Source: a virus. Taken from it: a DNA stretch of 64,000 bases. The notes under the pieces were generated by a model. The model did not search any database, was not told the origin of the DNA, and saw nothing but the letters and a program-made list of their open reading frames with translations. Both the position numbers and the translations under genes were made by a program. Positions 45,996-54,872 of this stretch are shown one piece after another; position 1 is the first letter of the stretch; each line of letters begins with the position of its first letter. The stretch spans positions 62,001 to 126,000 of the IMG/VR virus record IMGVR_UViG_3300020178_000897, one strand, 5' to 3'.

Positions 45996-47241
45996 GTATT
46001 CTCTCTACTATATTTGTGGTTGACTTTCCTTTAACTGTAGGAAAAATTTCTACATTATAATCTTGATGACCAACTACAGTCTCTATTATATAGTCTCCGC
46101 CCTTAATAATCAAGTCTGGATTGACTATTTTGAGCAAATTTTCTGGGGTATCTTCTGTAAATACCTTTACTTCATCTACCCAAGGAAGCACTTCAAGTTG
46201 TTCAATACGTGTAGCAATATCGTTAATTGGTCTATTAGAACCTTTTAATCTTTGAACACTAGCATCACTATTAACACCAACTACTAATTTATCACCTCTA
46301 CTTTTTGCATATTTTAACAATTCTAAGTGTCCGGCGTGTAGTACATCAAACACTCCATTTGTAAATATTACTTTTCTTTTAATATCACGCATTGTTACAA
46401 CATGCACTCCACGATGTTCAACAGATCTTGCACTTGCATAGCATGCAAGTTCGCATGCTTTAAAAATATCCATACCTTCGTTAATTCCATATGCAATTAC
46501 TGCCAATGCAGTATCACCAGCACCAGTAACATCAGCAACTTCTTTAACAGGTTCTTTAAAATGCCTGTAGGTTAAATCGTTACATAGTACATGCATTCCG
46601 TTTGCACCGTCTGTGACTACGAGATATTTCCAGTTATGATTTTTAAGATGTACAATAGCTAATTCTTTTTTAAATTCACCAAACCATTCAGTATATTCTT
46701 TCATATTAGGTTTTACTAAAAATGCACCATCATAAAAATCAGGTGATTGTTTAGGATCAACAATTACTTTACATCCTTTAGATACTAAGGTTTGTACAGT
46801 ATTTTTTCTAATTACACCTTTATCATAATCGCTTATTACAACAACATCGTCTTTATTAATTTCTTTTAATAATTTTTCAAATGCAGTATTATTAGAATAT
46901 TTTTCTTCTCTGTCCCATCGTACTATCTGTTGTCCATTTTGTCCTACTACTCTATTTTTACTAGTGGTTACATTTGCATCCATTACTACATTAAAATCAA
47001 TATTTGTATTTTTATCAAAACATTCGACGAGCTGATATCCTTCTTTATCTGTAGATATGGCACCGTATAAACTAATTTCACCAACTAAACTAGAAATATT
47101 TAATGCAACATTGCCAGCGCCTCCTGGTTTTAATTCTTGATGTGTTTCGAGCAATACTGGTACAGGTGCTTCCGGACTAATCCTAGATGCTTCTCCGATA
47201 ATCCATCGATCTAACATTACATCGCCATAAACTTTGATCAT
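45970..47241 (-). CDS. hldE: Bifunctional heptose-7-P kinase / heptose-1-P adenylyltransferase
   Basis: 423 residues, both domains present. Kinase domain (about 1-285, ribokinase fold): VYGDVMLDRWIIGEASRISP, GGAGNVALN, and VTGAGDTALAVIAYG with the catalytic Asp. Adenylyltransferase domain (288-423): FTNGVFDVLHAGHLELL with H302xxH305 and later GNS-like VVGVNSDASVQRLKG and RPINDIATRIEQL. It makes ADP-D,D-heptose in concert with GmhB. Slightly shorter than the E. coli protein. Its start abuts the stop of halogenase 2 (one-base overlap). Substrate in this phage is inferred. Confidence 0.9.
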   Translation of the reverse strand: MIKVYGDVMLDRWIIGEASRISPEAPVPVLLETHQELKPGGAGNVALNISSLVGEISLYGAISTDKEGYQLVECFDKNTNIDFNVVMDANVTTSKNRVVGQNGQQIVRWDREEKYSNNTAFEKLLKEINKDDVVVISDYDKGVIRKNTVQTLVSKGCKVIVDPKQSPDFYDGAFLVKPNMKEYTEWFGEFKKELAIVHLKNHNWKYLVVTDGANGMHVLCNDLTYRHFKEPVKEVADVTGAGDTALAVIAYGINEGMDIFKACELACYASARSVEHRGVHVVTMRDIKRKVIFTNGVFDVLHAGHLELLKYAKSRGDKLVVGVNSDASVQRLKGSNRPINDIATRIEQLEVLPWVDEVKVFTEDTPENLLKIVNPDLIIKGGDYIIETVVGHQDYNVEIFPTVKGKSTTNIVERIHENFSNRT

Positions 47242-48716
47242 TACATTCCTCTTATATATTTTGTGTTATCGGGTAAATTTTCTGACTTCATATGATGTTG
47301 TTGAACATGGTATAGATATGCACTATCACTTAACACTACATCATTATTATAGTTCAATTCTTTACGTGCAACTATATCTGTTAATGCGCCAGTACCAGTT
47401 AAAACAAAACTCCATAGTGGCCATCCGGCACTTCCTTCTTGTCTTGGAAATAGTGTAGCATTAGGAACTCTGTGTTTGCATATTTCGTGAATGGAGTTTA
47501 CAAAATCAGTTTTTGTTGCACCGCTATCAATATGTTTCCAAAATTCTGTATCATTTCTGCCGCAGGTATAATGTGCTACAAGAAAATCTTTCATTGTATC
47601 GTACAAGTGTCCATTAACTTTATTGTAGTTTTCTACTTGTGCATCATTACATGTTTCTTGGACATGTGATCCTAAACAACCAAATATAAAATGTTTTAAT
47701 TGGAAAATAGTTGTATGAATACTAGTTGCTTCTAACGGTTCAGCAAACGCCGCACACAAGCCAATTGACAATACGTTTTTAATCCACAACTTTTCTTGAC
47801 GGCCACTATCAAACTTTAATAATCTAATTGGATCAACTTTGCGTCCAATTGTTTGCTCTAGTTCAGCATGTGCTTGATCAGGGGTAACAAAGTCATCACA
47901 AAATACATATCCGCATCCTCTCCGATTCTTTGTCGGAATCTGCCAACACCATCCATTGTTCTGCGCCCATGCATTAGTAACAGGTTCAATAATTTCATCA
48001 TCTTCATACGGTAATAAAAATGGTAAGGCACTATTTACAGGCAAGTTTTCTTTATAACTTTTCCATTTTCCACCTACTGCTTTCATTAGCACTTGATTAA
48101 ATCCACTAGCATCAATAAACATATCTCCAATTACAGATTGACCATTAGATAAATTTAGTTTTTCAATGTATCCTGACTCACTGTTAAGTATAACATCATT
48201 TACTTCACTGTCAATATGTTCAGCATTACTAATCTTTTTAAAGTATTGTCCTACTTTGTGAGCATCAAAATGATAAGCGTGATTTCCTGCTGGCTCTACA
48301 AAACTGTTTTTATTATGATGTATTTTATAACCTAATTCTGTTGAAATATGTAATAAGTTATTATCTCGGTAACCTAGTGCATGCTGAAAAATAAGATCAG
48401 ACCGATCATTTGATGTTGGGCTACCGTCAATTGGACCTATGTAAAACTTACTAGGATCTTTGTTCCACCCAATATGTTTAATACCTAGTTTAATAGTAGC
48501 ATCACATTCTTTAATAAAATCTTGTTCATTACATCCAAGATCCCACATCTCATTTTGTACAATGTTAGTTAGTGATCCAGTTGATCCTTCACCAGCACCG
48601 ATAATACCTATCTTAGAGCTTTCAATTACAGTAACTTTATGTTCAGAACGTATTTTTGAAATCATTAGCGCGGCTAGCCAGCCGGCAGTGCCTCCACCGA
48701 CAATAACTATTTTCAT
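47241..48716 (-). CDS. Flavin-dependent (tryptophan-type) halogenase 2
   Basis: 491 residues. VIVGGGTAGWLAALMI (FAD loop, G7-G12), GEGSTGSLTNIV, K76 in TIKLGIKHIGW as the probable catalytic Lys, complete WCWQIP motif (256-261) and FAEPLEATSIH with the acidic residue. Sequence differs widely from halogenases 1 and 3 outside these motifs, suggesting separate substrates rather than a recent duplication. Overlaps halogenase 3 by four bases (ATGA) and hldE by one. No partner flavin reductase visible here, so a host reductase may supply FADH2. Confidence 0.88.
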   Translation of the reverse strand: MKIVIVGGGTAGWLAALMISKIRSEHKVTVIESSKIGIIGAGEGSTGSLTNIVQNEMWDLGCNEQDFIKECDATIKLGIKHIGWNKDPSKFYIGPIDGSPTSNDRSDLIFQHALGYRDNNLLHISTELGYKIHHNKNSFVEPAGNHAYHFDAHKVGQYFKKISNAEHIDSEVNDVILNSESGYIEKLNLSNGQSVIGDMFIDASGFNQVLMKAVGGKWKSYKENLPVNSALPFLLPYEDDEIIEPVTNAWAQNNGWCWQIPTKNRRGCGYVFCDDFVTPDQAHAELEQTIGRKVDPIRLLKFDSGRQEKLWIKNVLSIGLCAAFAEPLEATSIHTTIFQLKHFIFGCLGSHVQETCNDAQVENYNKVNGHLYDTMKDFLVAHYTCGRNDTEFWKHIDSGATKTDFVNSIHEICKHRVPNATLFPRQEGSAGWPLWSFVLTGTGALTDIVARKELNYNNDVVLSDSAYLYHVQQHHMKSENLPDNTKYIRGM

Positions 48717-50224
48717 ACCAGCGATCCTCTATCGCCCCTAGCCTGGGCTAACTGAAACCAATCTAGTCCTAAGTTAGTTGATTTGATAGCATCTGTATGC
48801 TTTAAACTAGTGTGCATTCTAATCTCTTCTGCTTTTTGAAAATCATGTAACAAAAAATCAATCTCCTGTGGTGGCATATAGTTTAAATCTACGTTTACAG
48901 GATAACCCATTTGTATTAACCATAAGTGCCAATTAGGCGGATGGAATAATGTTCTTGATTGGACAGGAGTGTAAAATTTACGTTGTGGATCTTTTAACCA
49001 ATCCTCATACCATAGATGTTTTTCTGATTTTACATGTGTTTCTTTTACATAATTCCAGAATGGCGTATCCCATTCTGTGTCAGCATAATGACTGTTTACA
49101 AAATCAACAGCGTCATTATACCAAACTTCCATTTCTCTATTGTAGGTTTCTATATTAGTATCATTATAAGCGTATTGAGGGATCATATCCATTAGTTTCT
49201 CAACACCCGTAGTCATACTAGCAAGTCCAGTTGATTCTAGCGGTTCGATAAATCCACCACTTAATCCAATCGAAACAACGTTGCCCTCCCAAAAGTTTTT
49301 ACTGTAGTAAGGTACCCAATCAATTAATTTTAAATCTTCTGGTTTGATTCGATTATTCCAATGCTCACAGAAATAGCGTTTTGCCTCTTCTACGTCTGTA
49401 ATATCCTTGTTAAATACTAGTCCTGAACCAATACGTGATTGTACTGGAATTTTCCAAATCCATCCATGATCAACAGCAGGACATTTTACATATGGTACAC
49501 ATTCTTTTTCAAAATCATCATATGGAATGTGTCCAGCAACAGCGGCATTAGTAAACAATCTACCTTCACCTAGCAGTTCTACCCTGTCTGCTTCTTTAAG
49601 TATACTTGCAAATCCTGTACAATCAATAAAAAAATCACTATGATGAACAACACCATTTTTAAGTTCTACGCTGGTTACATTATTTCCGTCTTTGTTTACT
49701 TTAACAACATCACTTTTAATTACAGTTACATTATTTTGACAAATTCTTTGTAATTCAGTTACTAATTTACCTGCATCAATATGATACGCTAAGGTTTCAA
49801 ATGCTCCCCACATATCTAATTTATTCATCATGTTAACTTCGTATGTAGGTACAGATGTAGTTTTGAAATCTAAATTTTGGTGTTGCGCCCAAAGATCATA
49901 CGCTGTACATCCTTGTTGGAAATAACTTCTATTCAAGTAAAAAGGATGCCACACATTGTTTTCTGGCTTCCGCCATCCAGGAAATTCAATTCCTGATTTA
50001 TAAGTTGCATCAATATTAGCAAACCATTTGGGTAGATTAATTCCGCACTTTCTTAAAAAATGCGGAAAAGTTAAAACGGTTGCTTCACCAACGCCAATAG
50101 GATTACCTACTTCTTTGTCAATTACTGTAACAGGTAAATCCCAAAAGTTATTTTGAATATAAGTAGCCGCAAGCCATGCCGCTGATCCACCACCTACTAT
50201 AGTAATGTTTTTAATTTTCTTCAT
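48713..50224 (-). CDS. Flavin-dependent (tryptophan-type) halogenase 3
   Basis: 503 residues. VGGGSAAWLAATYIQ (FAD loop; GSAA in place of GTAG), GVGEATVLTFPHFL, K76 in TYKSGIEFPGW, complete WIWKIP (255-260), and FIEPLESTGLA. This one is nearest the classical tryptophan halogenase layout, with GEAT and EPLEST as in PrnA/RebH-type enzymes. Starts 14 bases inside the Nudix gene. Part of the gp14-to-cupin operon, so late expression is expected. Confidence 0.9.
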   Translation of the reverse strand: MKKIKNITIVGGGSAAWLAATYIQNNFWDLPVTVIDKEVGNPIGVGEATVLTFPHFLRKCGINLPKWFANIDATYKSGIEFPGWRKPENNVWHPFYLNRSYFQQGCTAYDLWAQHQNLDFKTTSVPTYEVNMMNKLDMWGAFETLAYHIDAGKLVTELQRICQNNVTVIKSDVVKVNKDGNNVTSVELKNGVVHHSDFFIDCTGFASILKEADRVELLGEGRLFTNAAVAGHIPYDDFEKECVPYVKCPAVDHGWIWKIPVQSRIGSGLVFNKDITDVEEAKRYFCEHWNNRIKPEDLKLIDWVPYYSKNFWEGNVVSIGLSGGFIEPLESTGLASMTTGVEKLMDMIPQYAYNDTNIETYNREMEVWYNDAVDFVNSHYADTEWDTPFWNYVKETHVKSEKHLWYEDWLKDPQRKFYTPVQSRTLFHPPNWHLWLIQMGYPVNVDLNYMPPQEIDFLLHDFQKAEEIRMHTSLKHTDAIKSTNLGLDWFQLAQARGDRGSLV

Positions 50225-50660
50225 TTTCTAAAAATCCTATTAAATCAAAAACTGTTTTTAATTTTGTTTGATTTGATTTATTTTGCAAAGTGCTACGTAA
50301 TCCCATATGTAAAGGCATAGGCCACTTTCCAAAACTAACCCATGCATATCCATCGTGTTCGGCATTAAGTACAGGTAAAAATTCTTCTTTTATAACTACT
50401 AGATACGTATGAAAGCTAAATTTTTCGTCAGTACTAACAAATGTTTCAAGGGGAATAGTTTTGATTATATTAGGTAATCCACCTACTTCTTCGTGAATTT
50501 CTCGTTGCAAAGCAGGCCAAGGGAGTTCATCCTTACCGTTAGTGCCGCCAACAAGTCCCCAAACATTTTTTTGTTTGCTTTGTGTGCGGTGTAATAATAA
50601 GAATCGTTTCGTACTTAGCGAATAAATTAATGCTCCGCTACAAATTATCTCATGGTTCAT
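50211..50660 (-). CDS. Nudix hydrolase
   Basis: 149 residues. Nudix box fits Gx5Ex7REUxEExGU: G39, E45, R53, E54, E57, E58 and G60, with RTQSKQKNVWGLVGG just before it. This family hydrolyses nucleoside diphosphates linked to another moiety. As it lies between gp15 and the halogenase/heptose genes, a nucleotide-sugar or mutagenic-nucleotide substrate is possible; the sequence does not decide. Thirteen bases separate it from gp15 upstream in the operon. Confidence 0.85.
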   Translation of the reverse strand: MNHEIICSGALIYSLSTKRFLLLHRTQSKQKNVWGLVGGTNGKDELPWPALQREIHEEVGGLPNIIKTIPLETFVSTDEKFSFHTYLVVIKEEFLPVLNAEHDGYAWVSFGKWPMPLHMGLRSTLQNKSNQTKLKTVFDLIGFLENEEN

Positions 50661-50673
50661 ATAACTAGTTATC

Positions 50674-52209
50674 TTAGAATGCTAGTCGCCATGTTCCTTT
50701 TCGGTATAATCCTTCGAACGATAAAATCCAATCAGATCCGGTCCATCTGTACTGAATTCCAGTGTTAAGATTAGTAACATACTTTGTAGTTGTACCTGGG
50801 TCTGCACTAGCATCAAATACGATATGCCATTGATATCCATCCCATTCTACAATGTCGTTTTCGTTTGCTACAAAATCTGTACCGTCTGCATTTTTCCAAG
50901 CATCTGGACCATCATACGGGTCTCTACTACTTCCGTCATTTGGATCTTGGCCAAATGTCATTAATCCGCCAACATTTTCACTGTTATTTAGATTGCCAAG
51001 TAATAGTACTCTTGCTCCAGCATCTGTTGGATCTACATCTGGATTATATTTTTCAGGATCGATAATTAAATCTACACTTCCAGTATTGTTTCTTCCGCTA
51101 ACAGTTGGAAAATCAGTATTTGTAGGTATAGTGTCTGGGTCCCATTGCACTAATAATTGTGTATCATCAAGAGAGTTTAATGTGACAACACCATTTACGC
51201 TATTAGTAACTGATTCTCCTTCGATTGTAACTCGTTGTACTTGTAATTGTGTAAGTCCGTTTTGAAAGCCAGGTCCTTCTGGAGCTCCTTCTAAGAATTT
51301 AGGCCAAGATACTCCACCAAGTCTACCTTTATATATTAGTTGTGCAATTCCGTTGAGTACTTGCATATCAAAACTACCCCAACTAGATGCCATTACGTTT
51401 CCTGTAAGACTGCTAGTATCAAACGGACCATTGCCAGCCGGGGTAAAGTTATTAGGATCTGTACCTCTCATTGCAGGACGATTTGTATCAGTCCATGCAA
51501 GTAATTCTGGTTGTGATGTACCTAACGAAATACTTCCTCTTGATTCGTCAAATATACTCATTACGACATCAGTAATAACACCGAGCTTTTTAACTTTAAC
51601 TGGCATATTAATATAGATAGGTGTTGTAAATCCTAATTGCGCTACATCAATATCACTTTCTGTACCAATTGGAATTGATCTACTACTAAAACTCATAGAT
51701 GTAAGTTCAACACTAGTTAAACTACTCCAGTCAATATAGTTGTCTGTAGTTTGTATTTCTAAACTAGGATTAAACAGCATTAATATCTGTTCAAGTATTT
51801 GTAATTTTTGATCTGTATTAGTTGACCATATATCTACATTTATGTTAAGTGTATATGGACTTGGCATAATACGTTCGACTGTATAATTTTTTCCTTGAGT
51901 GTTTAAGTACTCTTTATTTTCGACATCATAAGCACGTTCACGAATATTAACTTTATTAGTATATGTAGAATCAGCTGTCCTTGATCTGTCTTGTTCAAGT
52001 CCAGTAATATATACACCAATACGAGGTGCACTCGGAACTTTATTTTCGGAATTGTCTCTAAGAATATGTCCTACTTGACGTGTAATATCTCCATATAAAA
52101 CAGGTACTTGTACTATTTTACCGTCGCCGTCTTTATACGAAAAGTTACTAAACAACCTTACTAATTGTGTAACATATCTTCTTATTTGACCATCATAGAA
52201 ATGTTGCAT
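50674..52209 (-). CDS. gp15: Tail sheath stabiliser / tail completion protein gp15, extended
   Basis: 511 residues versus 272 in T4. The N-terminal 240 residues match gp15: FYDGQIRRYVTQLVRLFSNF, VPVLYGDITRQ, RIMPSPYTLNINVDIWS and LEQILMLFNPSLEIQ, which caps the tail tube and sheath and docks the tail to the head. The extra C-terminal half is beta-rich with VEWDGYQWHIVF and YRWTGSDWILSF hairpins that recall modules in the fibres. Start overlaps the gp14 stop by one base. Transcribed opposite to gp13, unlike the collinear T4 order. Confidence 0.87.
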   Translation of the reverse strand: MQHFYDGQIRRYVTQLVRLFSNFSYKDGDGKIVQVPVLYGDITRQVGHILRDNSENKVPSAPRIGVYITGLEQDRSRTADSTYTNKVNIRERAYDVENKEYLNTQGKNYTVERIMPSPYTLNINVDIWSTNTDQKLQILEQILMLFNPSLEIQTTDNYIDWSSLTSVELTSMSFSSRSIPIGTESDIDVAQLGFTTPIYINMPVKVKKLGVITDVVMSIFDESRGSISLGTSQPELLAWTDTNRPAMRGTDPNNFTPAGNGPFDTSSLTGNVMASSWGSFDMQVLNGIAQLIYKGRLGGVSWPKFLEGAPEGPGFQNGLTQLQVQRVTIEGESVTNSVNGVVTLNSLDDTQLLVQWDPDTIPTNTDFPTVSGRNNTGSVDLIIDPEKYNPDVDPTDAGARVLLLGNLNNSENVGGLMTFGQDPNDGSSRDPYDGPDAWKNADGTDFVANENDIVEWDGYQWHIVFDASADPGTTTKYVTNLNTGIQYRWTGSDWILSFEGLYRKGTWRLAF

Positions 52210-53372
52210 TAATTATCCGCCTTTGGTCTAAGTGCTTTCGAAATACTTTGTCTTTCAACAGTCTCTTCGCCGCCAATAGTATCAGTATTAGTGTTATTAA
52301 TAAAGCTACCTTTTTGTGTTTTCTTAGTATCAGTATTACTCAGCGTCATACGTACTTTATCTTCCATTTTAACCCACATTGATCCATTGTATCTAAACAA
52401 TCTATTTGGAAACATATCAACTCTTAAGAAATAGTCGCCTTCAACACTAGTTGTAGGGAAACTGATTCCGCTACCAAATGCTTCACCATTGGGTGCAATT
52501 CCGTCTCCAATCAAATATCCCTGATATCCATTTCTATCAGGTGTTTGATTAACTCTACTTGCATCTAAATTTCCACTAGCAATACTAGCATCAATGTCAT
52601 TTTGATCAGCTCTAACTACTTCTGGAATATTATTTTCATCAACTTGTAATGTAAAGAAACTTGTAGTATCATAACCTGACATATCTGCATCTGCTTCAGC
52701 TTGCGAAATAATTGCATTATTAATTTGCATTTCTTTTTCGTAAGTTGATAATACATCACGTAATGTTTGTGAACTACCTTCTTCAGTTGGCAAGTCAAGA
52801 ATTTCTTTAAACTCTTGACTATCCATAATCTGTTTCATTTTAACACGATACAAATGCGGATACCAAGTAGGACTAAATCCTTCGCTTGCACGATTAACAT
52901 CTTCTACAACATAAAATCTTTTTAATGCTACACTATAATCATTTAATGCAAATTCGTCTTTTAGATGCGGCAATTCAATTACATCTCCTGCCATAATTTT
53001 TCGACCCAGTGCCTTAACACTGTAATTAATAGGTATTGTCATAAAAACAATATCGTTTTGTAAGAACAATCCAAATTGACTCATGTCAAAATCTACATCA
53101 CTTACGTTGTAGATTCCTCTCATAGTATAAATGTTTGGATCGTATTTTCTATCTCTGTTTTCCATAAACAACATATCTTGTATGTTAGTTTCTTTAACAG
53201 CATCATAACGAGGTTGATCAGCAGTTGCATCTACTTCCTCTGGGTTCTTAGGACCTAAGTATTTGTGAACAAATACGTCGGTACCTCCGACAGTAAACAT
53301 CTCTGTTATAGTCTTATCTAAGAAATCGTAATCTTTCCCTCTTTCGGGTTTATATAAACTGAGTCTTGGCAT
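52209..53372 (-). CDS. gp14: Neck protein gp14
   Basis: 387 residues from the ATG at 53372 (MPRLSLYKPERGKDYDFLD); an upstream in-frame ATG at 53441 would run through the promoter region and is rejected. Core features GIYNVSDVDFDMSQFGLFLQ, AGDVIELPHLKDEFALND and FYVVEDVNRASEGFSPTWYP are typical of gp14, which with gp13 completes the head-tail connector. A C-terminal addition with GDYFLRVDMFP and RYNGSMWVKM resembles the Trp hairpins in the fibres. It starts only eight bases after a late box, with no clear Shine-Dalgarno. Confidence 0.88.
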   Translation of the reverse strand: MPRLSLYKPERGKDYDFLDKTITEMFTVGGTDVFVHKYLGPKNPEEVDATADQPRYDAVKETNIQDMLFMENRDRKYDPNIYTMRGIYNVSDVDFDMSQFGLFLQNDIVFMTIPINYSVKALGRKIMAGDVIELPHLKDEFALNDYSVALKRFYVVEDVNRASEGFSPTWYPHLYRVKMKQIMDSQEFKEILDLPTEEGSSQTLRDVLSTYEKEMQINNAIISQAEADADMSGYDTTSFFTLQVDENNIPEVVRADQNDIDASIASGNLDASRVNQTPDRNGYQGYLIGDGIAPNGEAFGSGISFPTTSVEGDYFLRVDMFPNRLFRYNGSMWVKMEDKVRMTLSNTDTKKTQKGSFINNTNTDTIGGEETVERQSISKALRPKADN

Positions 53373-53379
53373 AGTAATG

Positions 53380-53388
53380 TTATTTATC
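53380..53388 (-). promoter_or_regulatory. Late promoter GATAAATAA (minus strand) for the gp14 operon
   Basis: Reads GATAAATAA on the minus strand. The last A of TAAATA is nine bases from the ATG of gp14, so the RNA would start only about three bases before the start codon. It should drive gp14, gp15, Nudix, two halogenases, hldE, hldD and cupin. Confidence 0.72.
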
Positions 53389-53392
53389 GTTG

Positions 53393-53401
53393 CATAAATA
53401 G
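53393..53401 (+). promoter_or_regulatory. Late promoter-like CATAAATAG for gp13
   Basis: Lies back to back with the gp14 late box, separated by four bases. GGAGATG supplies a ribosome-binding site before the gp13 start at 53422. Confidence 0.68.
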
Positions 53402-53421
53402 TATAGCGGAGATGAAAGAAC

Positions 53422-54183
53422 ATGGCTAATAATATTAACACAAAAAGACAAGAAGTTTACAAGTATGTAGAACTTAATCTAGGCGGCGGCATGATTGACG
53501 TTGAATTAGATCCGGATCACTACGAAACAGCATTAAATACAGCACTTGCAAAATTTAGACAGCGTTCTGATAACAGTGTTGAAGAATCGTATTTTTTCTT
53601 GCCAACAGTTATTGATCAAAATGATTATATATTACCAGACGAAGTTATGGAAGTTAGACAAATTTTCCGCAGATCAATAGGGTCAAGAACAGGCGGTGGC
53701 GATGGCGGAACATTGTTCGAACCATTCAATATGGCTTACACAAATACCTATTTGCTAAGTTCTTCTAATATGGGCGGTCTTGCTACGTATGCAATGTTTG
53801 CAGGATACCAAGAACTAGTAGGACGCATGTTTGGATCATTCATTGAATTTAAATGGAATAGATCTAACAAAAAACTTACAATTCTACAACGATCAAGAGC
53901 AGAAGAAGAGTTACTACTATATGTGTATAACTATAGACCCGACTTTGAACTGCTAGACGACTATCTAGCAAGCCAGTGGATTAAAGATTACACACTTGCA
54001 AAATGCAAATATATGCTAGGCGAAGCACGTAGTAAATTTGCTACCATTGCAGGACCACAAGGTGGTAGTAGTCTTAATGGTGATGCCCTTAAAGCAGAAG
54101 CCGCTGCCGAGTTAGAAAAGTTAGAAAACGATGTAGCAATGGCTGTACCAGGCGGCACAGGATACGGATTCACAATCGGCTAA
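53422..54183 (+). CDS. gp13: Neck protein gp13
   Basis: 253 residues versus 309 in T4. Features: DVELDPDHYETALNTALAKF, SVEESYFFLPTVIDQNDYIL, VRQIFRRSIG and YNYRPDFELLDDYLASQWIK, then LAKCKYMLGEARSKF, as in gp13 of marine T4-like phages. It binds the portal vertex and forms the neck with gp14. Divergent from gp14, which is not the T4 arrangement. The C-terminal 30 residues are Ala/Gly/Lys-rich. Confidence 0.9.
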   Translation: MANNINTKRQEVYKYVELNLGGGMIDVELDPDHYETALNTALAKFRQRSDNSVEESYFFLPTVIDQNDYILPDEVMEVRQIFRRSIGSRTGGGDGGTLFEPFNMAYTNTYLLSSSNMGGLATYAMFAGYQELVGRMFGSFIEFKWNRSNKKLTILQRSRAEEELLLYVYNYRPDFELLDDYLASQWIKDYTLAKCKYMLGEARSKFATIAGPQGGSSLNGDALKAEAAAELEKLENDVAMAVPGGTGYGFTIG

Positions 54184-54191
54184 CATAAAGG

Positions 54192-54220
54192 TTGACACTT
54201 TATAAATTATTATGTATAAT
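54192..54220 (+). promoter_or_regulatory. Consensus sigma70 promoter for the dNMP kinase gene
   Basis: TTGACA (54192-54197) and TATAAT (54215-54220) with exactly 17 bases between, both matching consensus. It is the only such pair I found, and it differs from the late boxes around it. Expected start near 54227, followed by AAGGA at 54235-54239. Confidence 0.85.
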
Positions 54221-54245
54221 ATATGTAAATTTGTAAGGATTCGTC

Positions 54246-54872
54246 ATGATTATAGGTATTTGTGGATTAATTGGTAGTGGTAAAGGTACCGTTGCTGATA
54301 TTCTTGTAGAAGAACACAATTTCCAAAAGATTAGTTTCGCAGATAAACTTAAAGATGCTGTATCACTTTTGTTTGATTGGGATAGAGACATGCTTGAAGG
54401 CGACACTGCTGAAAGCAGATATTGGCGAGAACAACCGGATAATTTCTGGTCAAAAGAAACTGGCCGCACAATTACACCTAGATTAGTACTACAAGAATTT
54501 GGCACAGATTGTATGAGAAATGGATTCTATGACGGAGTTTGGGTTAGTTTTTTTAAAAAAACAGTATTAGATAATCCTAAAACTAATTTTGTAGTACCAG
54601 ACTGTCGTTTTGAAAACGAAGCAAGTATGATCAAAGAGCTTGGCGGAAATGTTTGGTGTGTAAAACGTGGACCTGATCCTTTATGGTTTAGACAATACAT
54701 TGATTTAGATATACAACCAACAGACGTACATATGTCAGAATGGGCTTGGGCCAAAGTTCCATTTGATTTTAATATCTATAACGAAGGTACTCTTGACGAT
54801 CTTAAAAGTCAGGTACAAGGTCGCCTTGCTTCCACCTTACGCCTTGCTTCTGTAGTACCCTCTGACAGTTAG
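54246..54872 (+). CDS. Deoxynucleoside monophosphate kinase (T4 gp1-like)
   Basis: 208 residues. P-loop CGLIGSGKGTVADIL with K13, and ISFADKLKDAVSLLFDWDRD, LVLQEFGTDCMR and VVPDCRFENEASMIKELGG, as in phage dNMP kinases. It phosphorylates dNMPs to dNDPs for phage DNA synthesis, an early-to-middle function. It has its own host-type promoter in a late-gene region. Its last 71 bases overlap the HNH-like gene on the other strand. Confidence 0.88.
   Translation: MIIGICGLIGSGKGTVADILVEEHNFQKISFADKLKDAVSLLFDWDRDMLEGDTAESRYWREQPDNFWSKETGRTITPRLVLQEFGTDCMRNGFYDGVWVSFFKKTVLDNPKTNFVVPDCRFENEASMIKELGGNVWCVKRGPDPLWFRQYIDLDIQPTDVHMSEWAWAKVPFDFNIYNEGTLDDLKSQVQGRLASTLRLASVVPSDS

Noticed and set aside
52209-53441. 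Upstream start of gp14 at 53441
   Set aside because: It would place the late promoters and the gp13 ribosome-binding region inside the coding sequence, and the first 23 residues do not resemble gp14; the ATG at 53372 is better.
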